64,000 nucleotides of DNA from Rachycentron canadum (GCA_038496675.1 CM076656.1:3282013-3346012); one strand, 5' to 3'; positions 25,441 to 38,030 are shown, counted from the first letter of the stretch. Notes: a model not told the origin generated them from the letters alone. Numbers and translations: made by a program.

Positions 25441-25760
25441 TTCAGTTAAAATAAAAATAGCTAATAGCTAAACAGCTATCTTCATGTTAAGCAGTTAGTT
25501 TTGTACCTTTCTACTAACGCTAACGTTGGCCGCTTACTAACACGCCAATGCCCAGCCGACCAGCAAACGTTAAACACGCTTCCCTCAACAACACACCGAG
25601 AAAAAAATATCTAATTTGAAATTCGTGTTGTTTAATCAGCCAATCATAAGCGAGGAGTGGCTACGTCTTGTCCAATTGGTAAAGAGAACACAACGAAAGG
25701 AAGAATGCACCGCTGTCGACCAATCAACTGTCGACTTCATTTTTTAAACTACCATAAAGC
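25441..25760 (-). promoter_or_regulatory. Putative aspm promoter with CCAAT boxes and CHR-like site
   Basis: Upstream of the aspm start codon lie CCAAT boxes at 25640-25644, 25672-25676 (overlapping an ATTGG) and 25720-25724, spaced 32 and 48 bases. Between them and the ORF is TTTGAA at 25615-25620 (reading TTCAAA on the gene's strand). Paired NF-Y sites followed by a CHR element are the known signature of genes bound by DREAM/MMB and peaking in G2/M. Position 25455-25530 also holds several GCTAA/TTAGC words. Assignment is by motif only; the transcription start is not known. Confidence 0.5.
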
Positions 25761-26134
25761 CACGCCCCTAGCACGACAGTCAAAAACTGAAGTTACCTTT
25801 TTTTATTTTTGGCACTAAAAAGCGACTCTCCGCTTTCGTGGTTACACCGAAACCCACCCAAACTGAAAATAACGACCACAATAAGATTTCACAATTCACA
25901 AAAAAAGTACTCAGAGAAGACCGCATGAGCAGTTTACATTATTCCATTATACTTTCAGTTTGCGACTAATGTCTTTTCCACATTGTGAACGTTACTGCCC
26001 ACTCGGGTTTAACCTCATTTCATGTCTGACTTTGTTCCCGATGTGATTATTAAGCACAAAGAAGAGTGCAGTCGTTGTCACATCAGAGAAGTAACCGTAC
26101 AGAAACACGTGCGAACTCGTCCGACGGATAGCTC

Positions 26135-26206
26135 GCCGTGATCGTATAGTGGTTAGTACTCTGCGTTGTGGCCGCAGCAACCCCGGTTCGAATCCGGGTC
26201 ACGGCA
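26135..26206 (+). tRNA. tRNA-His (anticodon GTG)
   Basis: A 72-base cloverleaf: acceptor arms GCCGTGA (26135-26141) and TCACGGC (26199-26205) pair perfectly, with discriminator A at 26206. The anticodon stem CTGCG/CGCAG encloses the loop TTGTGGC, giving anticodon GTG. The B box GGTTCGAATCC is at 26185-26195 and an A-box-like segment covers GTATAGTGGTT. There is no intron. The base at -1 is C, so the G(-1) that histidyl-tRNA synthetase needs is not encoded; in eukaryotes it is added by the THG1 enzyme. It lies between divergent aspm and depdc1a. Confidence 0.97.
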
Positions 26207-26207
26207 G

Positions 26208-26213
26208 TTTTTT
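26208..26213 (+). terminator. RNA polymerase III terminator of tRNA-His
   Basis: A run of six T residues starts two bases after the discriminator base, as expected for Pol III termination. Confidence 0.85.
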
Positions 26214-26359
26214 CTAAATATAAACACATCTAAATCTTGACTTTAAAATAACCCTCAAATGTATTTTCGAGTAATGTTGACTTTCATCTCTGCAGTGTAA
26301 AATTACAAGCAAATTGTTACATTTTTATTTCATCAAAATCTTTTTTGGCCAGAATAAGT

Positions 26360-26362
<3 letters not shown>

Positions 26363-26391
<29 letters not shown>
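26363..26391. repeat. (TA)n microsatellite
   Basis: About 14 uninterrupted TA dinucleotides. Confidence 0.9.
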
Positions 26392-26393
<2 letters not shown>

Positions 26394-26975
26394 ACCAACA
26401 AACCAACCAATAATTGATGATAAATTATAAATCATTTAATTATTTTCAGGCAAAAATTCATATGTATAAACCTATCAATTGAGGGCATTTGCTATATTTA
26501 CTATGACAGTCAACTTTATTGTTCAGATAAAAAAAACTATTTTGTGACATTTTATACAGTTGATAATCAATCAAAGAAAATAACTGTCAGCTGTATTGCT
26601 TTTGTTAATTACTTGATAAACAAAATAATGGAAGAAATCAGAGCAGACCTTTACAACAAAGGATCAACTAAAACAGTTTATGTCTTCACACTAGATTTTC
26701 ACACAGGATCACTCTAGTTGTGCAATGTGCAAAAATTTAACATTTTGCATAGTCCATTTATGTTGACCCAAACAAAATGAAGTAATGCTGGCGTTATGGG
26801 TTAAAATGTTTAACTTGATTCAATGATAATAATTTTTATTTGTGATTTACTTTTATTAATATTGAACTTGCCAAAAGTAATTTGAATTACATTACATACT
26901 GCTAGGTAGCTTGTAATTTTTTTTTTGTAAGATAAGATAACAAGATTTACCAGAATTATCTATCTAAAACCATGT

Positions 26976-27098
26976 GAAAGAGGACATGAAGGTAGTTGGT
27001 GTGAGAGAAGAGGATGCAGGAGACAGGCTTAGATGGAGGCAATTGATTCGCTGTGGTGACCCCTGAAGGGAAAGGCCGAAAGGAGAAGAAGAGAAAAT
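26976..27098 (+). repeat. Teleost interspersed repeat fragment
   Basis: Contains the highly recurrent fish genomic block 'attcgctgtggtgacccct' followed by gaagggaaaggccgaaagga and an AGAAGA tail, typical of the 3' end of a short non-autonomous element. Family name not assigned. Confidence 0.6.
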
Positions 27099-28099
27099 CT
27101 ATTTAAAACCATGATAACATAAACTATTAACATGTTGTCAAATTAATACCTCTGAATTGTAGTGGAATATAAGTAAATGTCGTAAATACTTCAGAACTTT
27201 TCACAACTGCTCAGGACTCAGTTTTGCCTAATATTTGAGTGTCAAATGGAAGATATTCTTGATTGATGACCAGCTGGGGGCAGACTTGCTCTTGGGTTCA
27301 ACATTGGTCCAAAATGAACCATACCAATGTGTAAGTCAAAGCCCCTGTATTGTACTGAAGCTTCACATTACATATTTTGCAATAGATATTAAGCTATTTA
27401 GGCATTGAATATTGTGAGTGATAAAGATTATTCTAAAAGAGCTGCACATGATTGTCCATGGATGTTAAATGCAATTAACAGTATATTGGATATGAGTCAT
27501 GTGACTAGTTCTCTCTAGCTCTATTATTTATACTTAATTGACACTTTGTTTTTTTATTATTATTTTGATATTCTACTCCCCATCGCGTGTTAGCTGTTGT
27601 GGATACTTTTTACTGATGTCTGGATGTGTACCACAGAACCACAACCTCAAATGGTTTGGCCACATCAGATTTACAGCAGTAAACTGGATTTACAGACGTT
27701 AGTGCACTGTTTGCAGACATTAGCATGTCTGTGGCAGCGGCCAGAGTCAGACCCACCTCCCACCAGCCATCCCCTTAGGAATGTCTCCAACCACCACTGT
27801 CTTTTTGTCTTTGTCGCTCTCCACACTCTCTTTGTCTGTTAAGATATGCTAATGTAAATTCAAAGTGCATGTGTCAGTGGATACAATAAAGTTGACTCTC
27901 CAGTTGAACTGCAGCTCGACTCTGTCAGGCGAACTGGAGCACAGCAGGCAGCATTGAAGAAAGTTTTGGTTGCGCATATTGGCTTGAGCAGGGCAGCTGA
28001 ATATCCATTCGACAAAAAACTGGGGTAAAATGGGAACAAATATGAATTAACCTTTCATGGAGACATTCATCACAGCTTCTTAAACGTGCATCGCCGTTT

Positions 28100-28338
28100 G
28101 TTTTGATCCTCCGCCCTCGTCAGTTCGAGGCTGGTCACGTGACGCACGCGCCGTCCAATCCCCTGCGAGAAGACGTCGGCTCGTAATTTTGAACAGACCG
28201 AGAGCAGCCAGGCGGAGCTGATCTACAGCAGCACCGGCAGCACAACATCGAGAATTTACTTCGTCGAGGAATGGATATTTTCTACCTCTTCTCACATCGG
28301 ATGAAGTGAAAACGTCAGCGCTCTCTTTAGTGATAAAT
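28100..28338 (+). promoter_or_regulatory. Putative depdc1a promoter and 5' UTR
   Basis: A GC-richer stretch just upstream of the depdc1a ATG has a CCAAT box at 28155-28159 and TTTGAA at 28188-28193, 33 bases apart and in gene orientation. That spacing matches NF-Y plus CHR modules of late cell-cycle genes. Transcription start not visible directly. Confidence 0.5.
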
Positions 28339-31300
28339 ATGAGTTCTCGTGTTATCACCCCCGGACCGTACCGAGCCACAAAACTGGTGAGTTTTAAGGG
28401 TGACCGTTAACTAGCTAAAAGCTGACTAGCAGCTAATTCATGTGGGGAATTATAGTTAACAGTGCCTTACCTCAGAGTAGTACACCTCATACTTTATTGT
28501 CAGGTTTCTTGTTGAAAGCGACAAATAACTTTCAACATTATTATTCCTACTTAAGCCTCCTCCTTGTCGAGTTGTTCAGTTGCCCAGTATTCAACTTTTC
28601 GTCAACACCGAAGTTTAAATATGATTCGACCTTTTAAGACCAGCGGCTTGTTTGTGCATAGCTCGTCCAGTTTATGTACGTGACTTCTCGATTGTACACA
28701 CATATACATATTTTAAAACCCTCTCAATCTCACTTCATCCTCGTGAGTTTAAGTTTGGGTCTGATTTAAGTCACAATTAAAGCGTCACTGTACAGCGAGT
28801 CAGAATGTGAATAGAGGCGAGTATCAGTGTGACCAGCAACGATCAAACGTGTCTTTTTCTCTAGGGCTGCATATAAAATCCATTTCCGTTGTTGTATAGA
28901 TTTCTTGCACTTCAGCTACTTGGTTGATAAAGTAAAGGAGGAAATTTGTCTTAAATGACACATGTACTGTGAGGAACAATTTTATTATGAAAGTAAGTTT
29001 TGTGGGCACTGGAAAACCCCCGATGAGGCCATAAGTAAAAACTGTTGGTCTCACAATAACATTATTATTTATACTATATGTGTTGCTGGTGTTTGGCCCT
29101 TTAAGACCAGTTATACGTGAATTGAGTAATAGTTTAAGTACTTACACACACTTGGTGTAAGTACTTGGTTCTCTCTGTTGTCTTGATTGACAAAGACTGT
29201 TGTTTGTGTGGCAAAACGTTGGTAAATCCTTAACCAAGGTGCACCAAATTATCCTTGTATCCAGTGGTGTCCCAACACGTATATTCTAAACTGTCACATT
29301 AGGTCAGCTTGACATGGACAACTTGGCGTAAACTAAACTTTTTCTGTCATCTCTCAGTGGAATGAAGTCACTCGTCTGTTTCGGGCTGGCATGCCCCTCA
29401 GGAAACACCGCCAAAACTTCCGGCACTATGCCTCCTGCTTCACCGCAGCTGCTGCTGTGGATTGGCTGCACCAGCTGCTGTGTAGCAACAGCAATTTTGG
29501 TCCTGATGTCACCAGGCAACAGACAGTACAGCTCCTGAAGAAGTTTCTGAAGAACCATGTGATAGAAGATGTGAAGGGTCGGTGGGGCAATGAGGACCTG
29601 GAGGACAACAACTCATTGTACAGGTGGGCAGAGTTTTGGAGAAACTTGCTGCAAATTTTTAAATTATATTATTACATCTAATTTGCTTTGTTTGCATTTC
29701 TCCAAACAAAACAATGCAGTTCTTATCTTCTCCCTTTCCACAGATTCCCCTCCACTTCTCCTCTAAAACCAATTCCCTGTCCAGCTCCAGCATCAGCCCC
29801 TAGGTCCATAAAAAAAAGATCTTCATTCAAGGACAAGGACGGTTTCTTTAGGTTTAGGAGTATGAAGAAGCATGAGAAGGAGACACAAGTGAGCCTGAGT
29901 GGATGTGAATTGATTCTATCTTTGTCTTCTCAAACATATGTTTCTGTGTGAAAATTGGATGCAGACTTAAAATTTTAATTAAATTTATCAGCCACACTAA
30001 TGCTGGCTTATAATTGCAATTTATTATTTACCATTGGTTAATTTTTTTTGCTTGTCCCTTTCAGGAGAATGTAGATCCTGCCTTCCCAGCCAAGGAAGAG
30101 AATCAGCCAATAGAAGAGCAGCAGGCGCAACGACGAGAGTTGACGGTGGAAGACGAACAGGACATCTGGAGAGACATCACCCTGACCCAGTATTAACACG
30201 AGCATTATGGCTCAAAGATTTTTTTGAAAGACTATGACTTTTTTTTTATTTATTTATTTTTATTAAATACACCATTAATGCATGGCATGTCATGACATTG
30301 AAAGTATGTCACAAATGTCGTATCTTAGAATTTAATAGAATAACCAGGAAGAACAAAACTGACTTGTGTCCAGAAAGTAGATGCATCAGAGGATTTTCCT
30401 GTGTAACTAATGCGTGTGTGTTCTTTTTCAGCCTGCAAAGGATTCTGGGTCTTGCATCTCTTGATGCGGTTTTAAACCAGCGTTATGTAAACCCACAGAA
30501 CATCATTCATAATATGACTAAAGTCAACAAGCATGGAGTGGTCACACTGGATGACAAGACCAGTAGGTTTATATATCATGAAGTAACATTTACATCACTA
30601 GCAAGCATAAAAATAATCATACAGCGTGATGGTAATTTGTCTTCTCTATTCATCTTTTCTAATTTAATGCATTTTTCACAGAATACTTAAATTTGCTTCA
30701 TCATATACTATATAATGGTAACTTAAAAAGAGTTGTAATCCTCTAAAAGATGACCACTTGCCACATAACTTATATTATTCCAAACAAGTACAATATACTG
30801 AAACTGGTGACCAGTCTAATGTGTCAGTTATCTCTCCAGATGACCTTCCCCACTGGGTTTTGTCTGCCATGAAGAGCCTGGCCAACTGTAAGTGTCACCT
30901 CTGCATGTCCTCCATGAACATTGCTAGGAATTTGGAAAAAATTCATTAATGATTTCATAGTTTGTTTGTTGGTTTGGGTTGTTTTTTCTTCATTGATGCA
31001 CAATTTTTCATTTTGACATAAATACCTTCACAGAACTTAATGTGCTGCGTACATCCAAGAATCACATTGTTTTTCAATAGATATAGATCATGTGCAACAT
31101 TCAGTAAAATAAGCACCTGCACAAGTTTTTTGTAGATATTTTGAATCCTGTGATGTTAGGAAATTAAAACTTTGTGTTGGGATCATGAATGTAATTTGAG
31201 AAGTCTAAGCATCCTTCACTCTTGTGATAGGTGCACTAACCTTCTGTTAATTTCCAGGGCCAAAGTACGACAGCGAGCAGCCATCCTATCCCGGCTTCGA

Positions 31301-34300
31301 GAGAGATGTGTTCAAAACCGTGTCTGATTATTTCTACAGCCTTCCACAGCCGTTACTCACATACGAACTGTATGAACTGTTTATCAACGTCCTGGGTAGG
31401 TGGACTACTTCCCATTATTCCTCACCATTTTAAAAAAGCAGCTAACTGGATGTCCTTTTGCAAAGGAGTTGTGGTACAGGATACAGAAATTTTTGGGGAA
31501 CCTGTTAGTCAGCAACATTGACATTGTCTTGCCAGAATGTGGTTGTCTGGTTTGACCTCTAACAGTGCCTTTTGACTCCTAACAGAGGTTTTGGTTGTTG
31601 TCACTTCTGTACTTGTGCTCTCTGTTTTTGTGTAATGCTTGTTATGTGTTGTCTCTGATCAGCTGATGAATCTGTATGTGCAGTAAAGTTTTAAACTAAC
31701 TAAACCCTCTCCCTCTTCTTTACTGTTTGCTTGCGCTGACACTCCGCCTGCTCTGCTTGCCCCTCTCTACCTGTCTTTTTGCATCCATTCTCAGTGTTTT
31801 GTGGGTACGTCGCAGCACCCACCACGCAGCAACGTGGAAAACGCAAGAAGTCTGACCTTCCCTCAGCCCCCCCTCCAGCCAAAGCATCATTTCGCTCAAC
31901 AGAGTGTCTCCTCCTGTCACTGCTCAGACAGGGGACATGTGACGAAACAGAATCACCCATGAGAGACGTGCTTGGTAGGAAACTTGAGTCACGGTTGGCG
32001 GCACTAAAGGGAGGTGGTTCAGAAGAGTTAGGTGGCAGCTGCATGAGCCTTAGTACAGTTGTTTCCACAAGACGTCAAACCAGGAGTTGCTCACTGGAAA
32101 CCATCCTTGATGACTCGGCTCCTCTCACCCGGCAACAGCTGTTTCTGTCCAATGACAGCCTGGCATCCTGCACCTATAGCAACAGGAGCCAGGATGACAG
32201 TTCCAACATCACAACAGCCCACAATTATTCAGACTTTCCATCTTTATCCAAAGCAACCCATGAAAATGCGCTGGGAGGTACAACCAGAGAAAGACTTTCT
32301 GTTTCCACAGCTGGGCTGTTAGTTGCACAGAGGTCTCGCCCCTTGCGGCCACGCAGTGTAGGCAGCTGTCTAGACATTGTCATAGAAACCAAGGAGGAAG
32401 ATGTCAAAGAGACCAAGTGGCAGGGTCGAGCAGCCAGTTGCCTCAATGTGAACACTCCCACAGACCAGCATCAGTCATTTTCACGTCCTCCCTCGCTGTC
32501 CTCCTATCTACCTTCCTCTTCTTCCCATCATCCCTTCTCCTCCCTTTCTGCAACTGCTATGGCCAAAGTACAAGGGTCTCATGCTACTACAGGACCCAGT
32601 GGGCCCAGACCCGCCTCCAGTACCTCTAATCTTTGGACGCTTCCTGCTCCTGCTGTTGTCCGGCGCTGCCTCAGTTCTCTGGATGTGTCCAAGCCATATC
32701 GACCTGTTTCACTGTTTAGACCTCCTGTCTGTGTGCCCACCAGCTTCCAGCCCCCTCAACCCAAACCTGAGCACAGTAAGACCCTCTCCCCTCTACCTGT
32801 CTGTCTGCTTGTCTGTTGATGTCTAATCAGACTAACTGCATCTAACATCTAACCACCACAACTATGCAAGGTTCTTTTTTGATACTCTGTATTGTTGAAA
32901 GGTTTCAGTAAACAAGCTGATTAAAATAAAGAAAAGTACTGGTTCAAGGCACAGAAGAATTTAGAAACCATTTCATGATTATACAGAATAAACCAGGTAG
33001 CCCTGATCCACTGCAATATGTATGTATTATGGTCCTGTGTCGATATCTCCTGTAACTTTCAGACATTCAGATAAATTCATAAAACATGATACAGGAATAA
33101 TGTTGACAATACAAACTCCAAAAATGGAGTCCCTTTGATTATTGTAAATCTGAAGTGTGTAAAATCGAAGCTGGCACAGGACTCTTTCCATACTTGCTAA
33201 CTGTGATGGTGGCTGAAAGATGAGAGTACATACTGTACTGTACAAAGTACATACTGTACTTTCAGCCTCAAATTGTATTACAAGTTCAGTAAGCAATTGA
33301 CACTTTGTAGGTTGAGAAAAACATTTATTTATTTTCAACTTTCTGTGTGTCTGTAACCATAAAGCAGAGCTATGCACTGGGATGTACAAGATTTTTAATA
33401 ACACATTACAGTGCAAAAAATATTAGCATAGTAAACCTTAGCCAACTCATTTTGCACAATAGCTGTAGTTCATTAATCTTGTCATCTGACAATCCATTCA
33501 TCCATCACTTGTCCGATCTAGTCAACGTCATGGATGAATGTGGCCGTGAAGAGTGGGTTTTTTTGTTTTTCTTTATGTAGAATTCAGCTGCCTCTGTAAG
33601 AAGTTACTGTATAACCGAGTGTGTTTGTGTGTGTGTGTGTGTGTGCGTGCATGCATGCGTGCCTATATGTATATACAGGCCTTCTCCAGCCTCAGTGTGA
33701 GCGAGTGGCCATTGAGGCACTGCAGCTTTGCACCCTCCTACTCCCCCCTGCCTCTCGCAGAAAGTTGCAGCTCCTCATGAGGATGATTTCGCGCATCAGC
33801 CAAAACGTGGACATGCCTCGCCTCCACCCCGCTATCGGCACCAGAACACTGGTGAGGAAATATGCTGCTGCAGTTGTTGTGGTTTTTAAAACAGATGTGG
33901 ATTTTTCTTTACATTTACACATTTATGTATCTTAGTGGCTGTTTTGACTGTCCGTCTGTTTTCTGTGATTCTTGTTGCAGATGGTTCACACTTTTTCAGG
34001 CTGTGTCCTGGGCAGCGCTGAGGAGTGTGATTTGGATGAGCTGTTAGCCACCAGGCTGGTGTCATTTTTAATGGACCATCAACAAAGCATCCTCTCAGTC
34101 CCTGAGTATCTGTGCAGTGCTATCAATGACCATATACAGTATCTACGCACAGTACAGGTATACCCTTTAAACTATCAGAGTGAATGCATCCTGGGGGCAT
34201 ATTGGGGTTATATTTTGTTAATCTTATCATGTCTTCCTCCTTTGAGTACTTCAAGTACATCAACTAAAAACTGAACTAACAAAAAAAAGGAATAAATTTG

Positions 34301-35941
34301 GTCAAAAAGAGAGTTGCCAGGATGCTGTGAATTTTACTCAAAGGACTACGTCAAAGACACGTCTTTGTTCCTGTAAGTCTCCAGGACTCAGCTGAAGAAA
34401 GGAATAATGTGTCACAACAAACCTTAAATGAAGCATTGCTGTGCTACAGAGACATCTAAATGAAATAAATCATATTCTCCAGATATAAGGGAAATTTCCT
34501 GTTTGTGCCTGACATCCAGACTCATAATGTAATATCTTCCAAATTAATCTTACCTCTACCTTTTATGTATGTCTTTCAGTCCTAATAACAATGGATTTTT
34601 ATATTTTATGTAATTGAATGACCTTGATTGATTGATTATAGATAGTACTGGAAAATACAGTGGACCAATCCTTCAGTTGAAAATACTGAAATGGAAAAGC
34701 CACCAGTGTAAAAGCTGGGTAACTGGAGAAGATTAGTCTTTGTGACCAAAAATGAGTTCTGGCCTTATCTGCTTTGAATCTGCAGTAAATCAACACAGTC
34801 ATGCATGATGATGTTACTGTTGTGAACCCAGGTCCCCATTGACGGTGTATGTAATATTGATGACGGAGATCCAGTTTGCGCTCCCGTGCCTGTGTTCGCG
34901 TTCTGCCGCCAGATTAGCGGCGCCGAGTTTGAACAGCAAAAGATGGCATCTTCCCAGAAGGCCATGGAGGAATTACTGGAGATCCTGCTGACAGACCAAA
35001 ACATAAATGAGAAGGACAGACGCAAGAAACTGAAGCAGGTAACAAAACACTTGTCTAATGCTCAGTCAAAAGTTATGTTACTGTTTCCACAGAGCACTCG
35101 GGTTAACTGGATATAGTAGCAGCAGCGGGTTACAGAGCCAAACTGAAATTAGTTTTGCCTTCACAAGCACATAACATACAAACATTTTTGATCCATTAGA
35201 TTGATTATTGTTAAAGGCCAACATATGCAATTATACCAGTATATCTGCTAATATTGACTTGTCATCGAAACCAATTAATCAGCTACATTTGGTTGGACAG
35301 TATTAGCAGTTGGATGACAATCTGACAACCGAAATCTATTATTAGTATTTGCTTCTAGTTTATCCACCAGTCAAGTCAAACAGGGCATTTTTGTTTGTAA
35401 CTTGCTATTGAATTGTCATTGATAATACTTTCCAGTATTTTCAGATGTCCTCAAATTCACGAGTTTCTAAGTTTCTACTGGGAATTAAAGAGTTAACCAA
35501 CACCTAAAAATAGTCACCTTGCTGCAGTGATTTAGAGATGTGCTTCTGGGTTTGTCTATGACATCAGAAGGCCAAGACACACTTGCAGTTCTGTTTCTAA
35601 TACAGTGTGTGTCTGCATAGGAGGACATGAACATACAGTTCAGTGCAGCAGTCGCACACTGTCAACATGGGCAACATGAACAGAGAGGACATGCACAGAT
35701 ATTTACATTACACCATCATGGCAATGCAGACAGTAATTTAAGAGGCACTCAATCGTGACAATTATCATAATCATCATCAATTAATTGTCTCTGTTTCCTT
35801 TAGTTTCAGAAACAGTATCCAGACATCTACAGTCGTCGGATCCCCCCATCAGAGAGGGAGAACAAGACTGACAGCAAGCCAAAGATTAAACCTCCTCTGC
35901 TCAACATCAAGAAGACCAAAGCTTTTAGCATCAGGAACTAA
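28339..35941 (+). CDS. depdc1a: DEPDC1 (DEP domain-containing protein 1A), complete
   Basis: Nuclear, cell-cycle-linked protein with a DEP domain and a RhoGAP-like fold; in mammals it represses transcription with ZNF224 and is needed for mitosis. Twelve exons join in frame: 28339-28386, 29358-29623, 29744-29888, 30065-30189, 30432-30562, 30840-30887, 31258-31395, 31795-32775, 33679-33851, 33981-34157, 34832-35038, 35804-35941 (2,577 nt, 858 aa). The start gives MSSRVITPGPYRATKL, matching the conserved PGPYRATKL beginning. The DEP domain covers about residues 17-105 (FGPDVTRQQTVQLLKKFLKN). The RhoGAP-like region runs from about 190, with LPHWVLSAMKSLAN and VAIEALQLCTLLLPPASR, and is interrupted by exon 8. 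The C-terminus is basic. It is divergent from aspm. The exon 4 donor (CA/GTATTA) is weak, but skipping it would put a stop into the frame, so it must be used. Confidence 0.95.
31795..32775 (+). other. depdc1a: depdc1a cassette exon 8 (long-isoform exon)
   Basis: This 981-base exon begins and ends in phase 1, so skipping keeps the frame and yields a 531-residue protein (LG joined to LLQPQCERV). It encodes a Ser-rich, low-complexity segment of 327 residues starting VFCGYVAAP, with FRSTECLLLSLL, which matches the insert found only in the long human DEPDC1 isoform (811 versus 527 aa). Only a few short patches appear conserved. Confidence 0.85.
33618..33660. repeat. GT-rich microsatellite in depdc1a intron 8
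   Basis: Alternating GT then GCATGC dinucleotides a few bases before the exon 9 acceptor at 33678. Confidence 0.8.
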
Positions 35942-37310
35942 ACTAACCAAGTGTCATCGGTGTAGAAGCCACAGTCATGATGTCATTTTTGCTGCACTAT
36001 AACTGCACTAATGCTGCACTCGTGAGAGAAGATTTGAAAAGAAGTTCTTCTCTTTGCAGCCATTAACTTTACATTGTTACATTGGAAACACTGTTATTCC
36101 TGTTGTGTCTCATGTTTGTAGTTAGAGTTAGTGTAGGCTGGGAGACTTCTACAGTGGTTAAAGTGTGTATTCATGTTGTGTGTGTTTGTGATGCGTGTTG
36201 AGCAGGATGAAGGCAGGTGGACAGACAGTCGCTCCTTGGAGTAGTTCATGTGAATTATTGTGTTCAAGTGTAACATGTTTTAATAACGCAGGGTTTTTGT
36301 AAAGCGTTCTTTTTTTCCCTCCCATCCACCTTCCTTCTCTGTTCTGAGCTAATATAATACTGATGTGTGTATTTTTTTTGGGGGGGGGTCAGAATGCTTT
36401 TTGGGAGAAATGTATGCAAGTCTGGGATCACTGCTCCACATGGGAAAAACTAGATTATAGATTAATTTATATGTATGATGACATTGGGAGCAATTCTAAC
36501 TGTTTTTATAGACTTAACTACTTTTCTATCATAGATTCTCAAGTTTTATCTGAAATGCTTATTAGTCTGGAAGATTTTTCTCAAATTTTAAGCCTTGTCA
36601 CTCTTGTCTCATGCCTCTAAGGCTTTCTATTGCTTTTGTTTATGTTGTTGTCTGTGTATTTTTGTTTTTAGGCATTATAACTAAGTTTTCTGAAGGAGAG
36701 ATCTTTTAATTTCTTTTATCTTAGAATCTTTTCATATACAACTCAACTTCGAAATTTCTTGTTTGTGTGTTTCATCTTGACTTTATCCCTTCTTAGTTTA
36801 TTGGACAGAGCAATGTTTTGCACTGGGTTTAGGCACTGTGAATGGCCAGCAAGCTAATGTCAATCATTAGGATTGTTAATTTATACCTATTTAATGCATA
36901 TTAGACGCCCTAAAGAAGGTTTCACCAGATATCTGTCATATATTGGGGAAAGGGTTTCTATAGCTTACACTTAAAATCTCATGAGGTGTTTTGCTGTGGC
37001 TATTGACCGGATGTATTGCTTACAATGAGAGTAGCTGATGTCTTGTAGTATCCACTTGTTTCACTGATGAATTTTAGGATGAAGAGCAACAGAGAACCCA
37101 CATTGTATCAAGTGTTTGAGGAAATAACTATGTATGAAGTATTTGTTCTACCCTGATACATGTTTGTCTATACCTCAGATCAAATGTGTGTGTGCATGTG
37201 TAACCATGTATGCACTCATCAGCAGTGTTTGTTTGTTTTGTTTTTTTACCTTTACACAGGAATGTACATTGCACTCTTCCTCTACATTGTTTACTATGCA
37301 AAGTTTGGGA

Positions 37311-37316
37311 AATAAA
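37311..37316 (+). promoter_or_regulatory. Candidate polyadenylation signal of depdc1a
   Basis: AATAAA 1.37 kb after the stop codon, with no earlier canonical signal noticed. Confidence 0.5.
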
Positions 37317-37814
37317 CATGTTCAGTTGTTCTGTTTTTATGGCTTAGTTCTGTTTTCAATTTGTGGTTTAACATCAAATATGTTGTTCCAGTGTTAACTA
37401 TAATGTAAGCAAATGATTGTTGGGTCACTGATATTAGTAGTAATTCTATCAGATTTCTAGCTTTATTGGTGAGATTTGTTTGAATACACAAAAAAAGATG
37501 CAGGATTAGATGTTTCTTTATCTAAACTGTTTGGGTAGATGTACTTGTGAAGGTTAACACAATCAAAATGTCCCATTTAAGTGACCATTGAGCACACTGT
37601 AAACCGGCTATATTACTGTACAGGCTTACAGGTGACAACCAGAAAGTCAGTCTGCTGAATTTAAAATGGTGTTTGATTTCATTACTGTGGTCTACTTTTA
37701 CTGTGCTACAGCACCACTATTAGGTCAGTGCAATGTACTGCGCTCATTTATGATCCATAGAATATGAACCCCTTCCTTTTTCCTTTGACTTCCTATGACA
37801 CGAAAAAATTTAAT

Positions 37815-38030
37815 TAGGGTTGCATGGTGGTCCAGTGGTTAGCACTGTCATCTCACAGCAAGAAGGCTCTGGGTTTGAACCTCCACCCACTTTCTACGTG
37901 TGTTCATATTCTCCATATGTTGACACTGATAGACTGGTGATCTGTCCAGGTTGTACCCTGCCCCTGCACAGTGTCAGCTGGGATTGGCCCCAGTGACCTT
38001 GCATGGATAAGCGGTATAGATGATGGATGA
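37815..38030 (+). repeat. Degenerate tRNA-like SINE/interspersed teleost repeat
   Basis: Begins like ggttgcatggtggtccagtg, then gttagcactgtcatctcaca and a B-box-like gggtttgaacctcc, and ends ggataagcggtatagatgat-ggatga. This order is typical of a very abundant fish repeat whose full form is longer; the middle part is deleted here. Confidence 0.65.

Larger units (their letters stand above)
26214..28099. other. Intergenic region downstream of tRNA-His
   Basis: No coding region is supported. It holds a (TA)n microsatellite at 26363-26391, an interspersed-repeat fragment at 26976-27098 and AT-rich unique sequence. A sequence near 27590-27900 ends with AATAAA (27884-27889) but shows no convincing exon structure. 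26533-26650 resembles the teleost repeat family also seen at 62026 and 63500. Confidence 0.5.

Noticed and set aside
27590..27900. Possible noncoding RNA or small gene ending in AATAAA near 27885
   Set aside because: No splice structure, no recognisable protein, and only one weak signal.
31700..32068. A 122-codon - strand frame overlapping depdc1a exon 8
   Set aside because: Shadow of the Ser-rich cassette exon; no splice sites or family similarity of its own.
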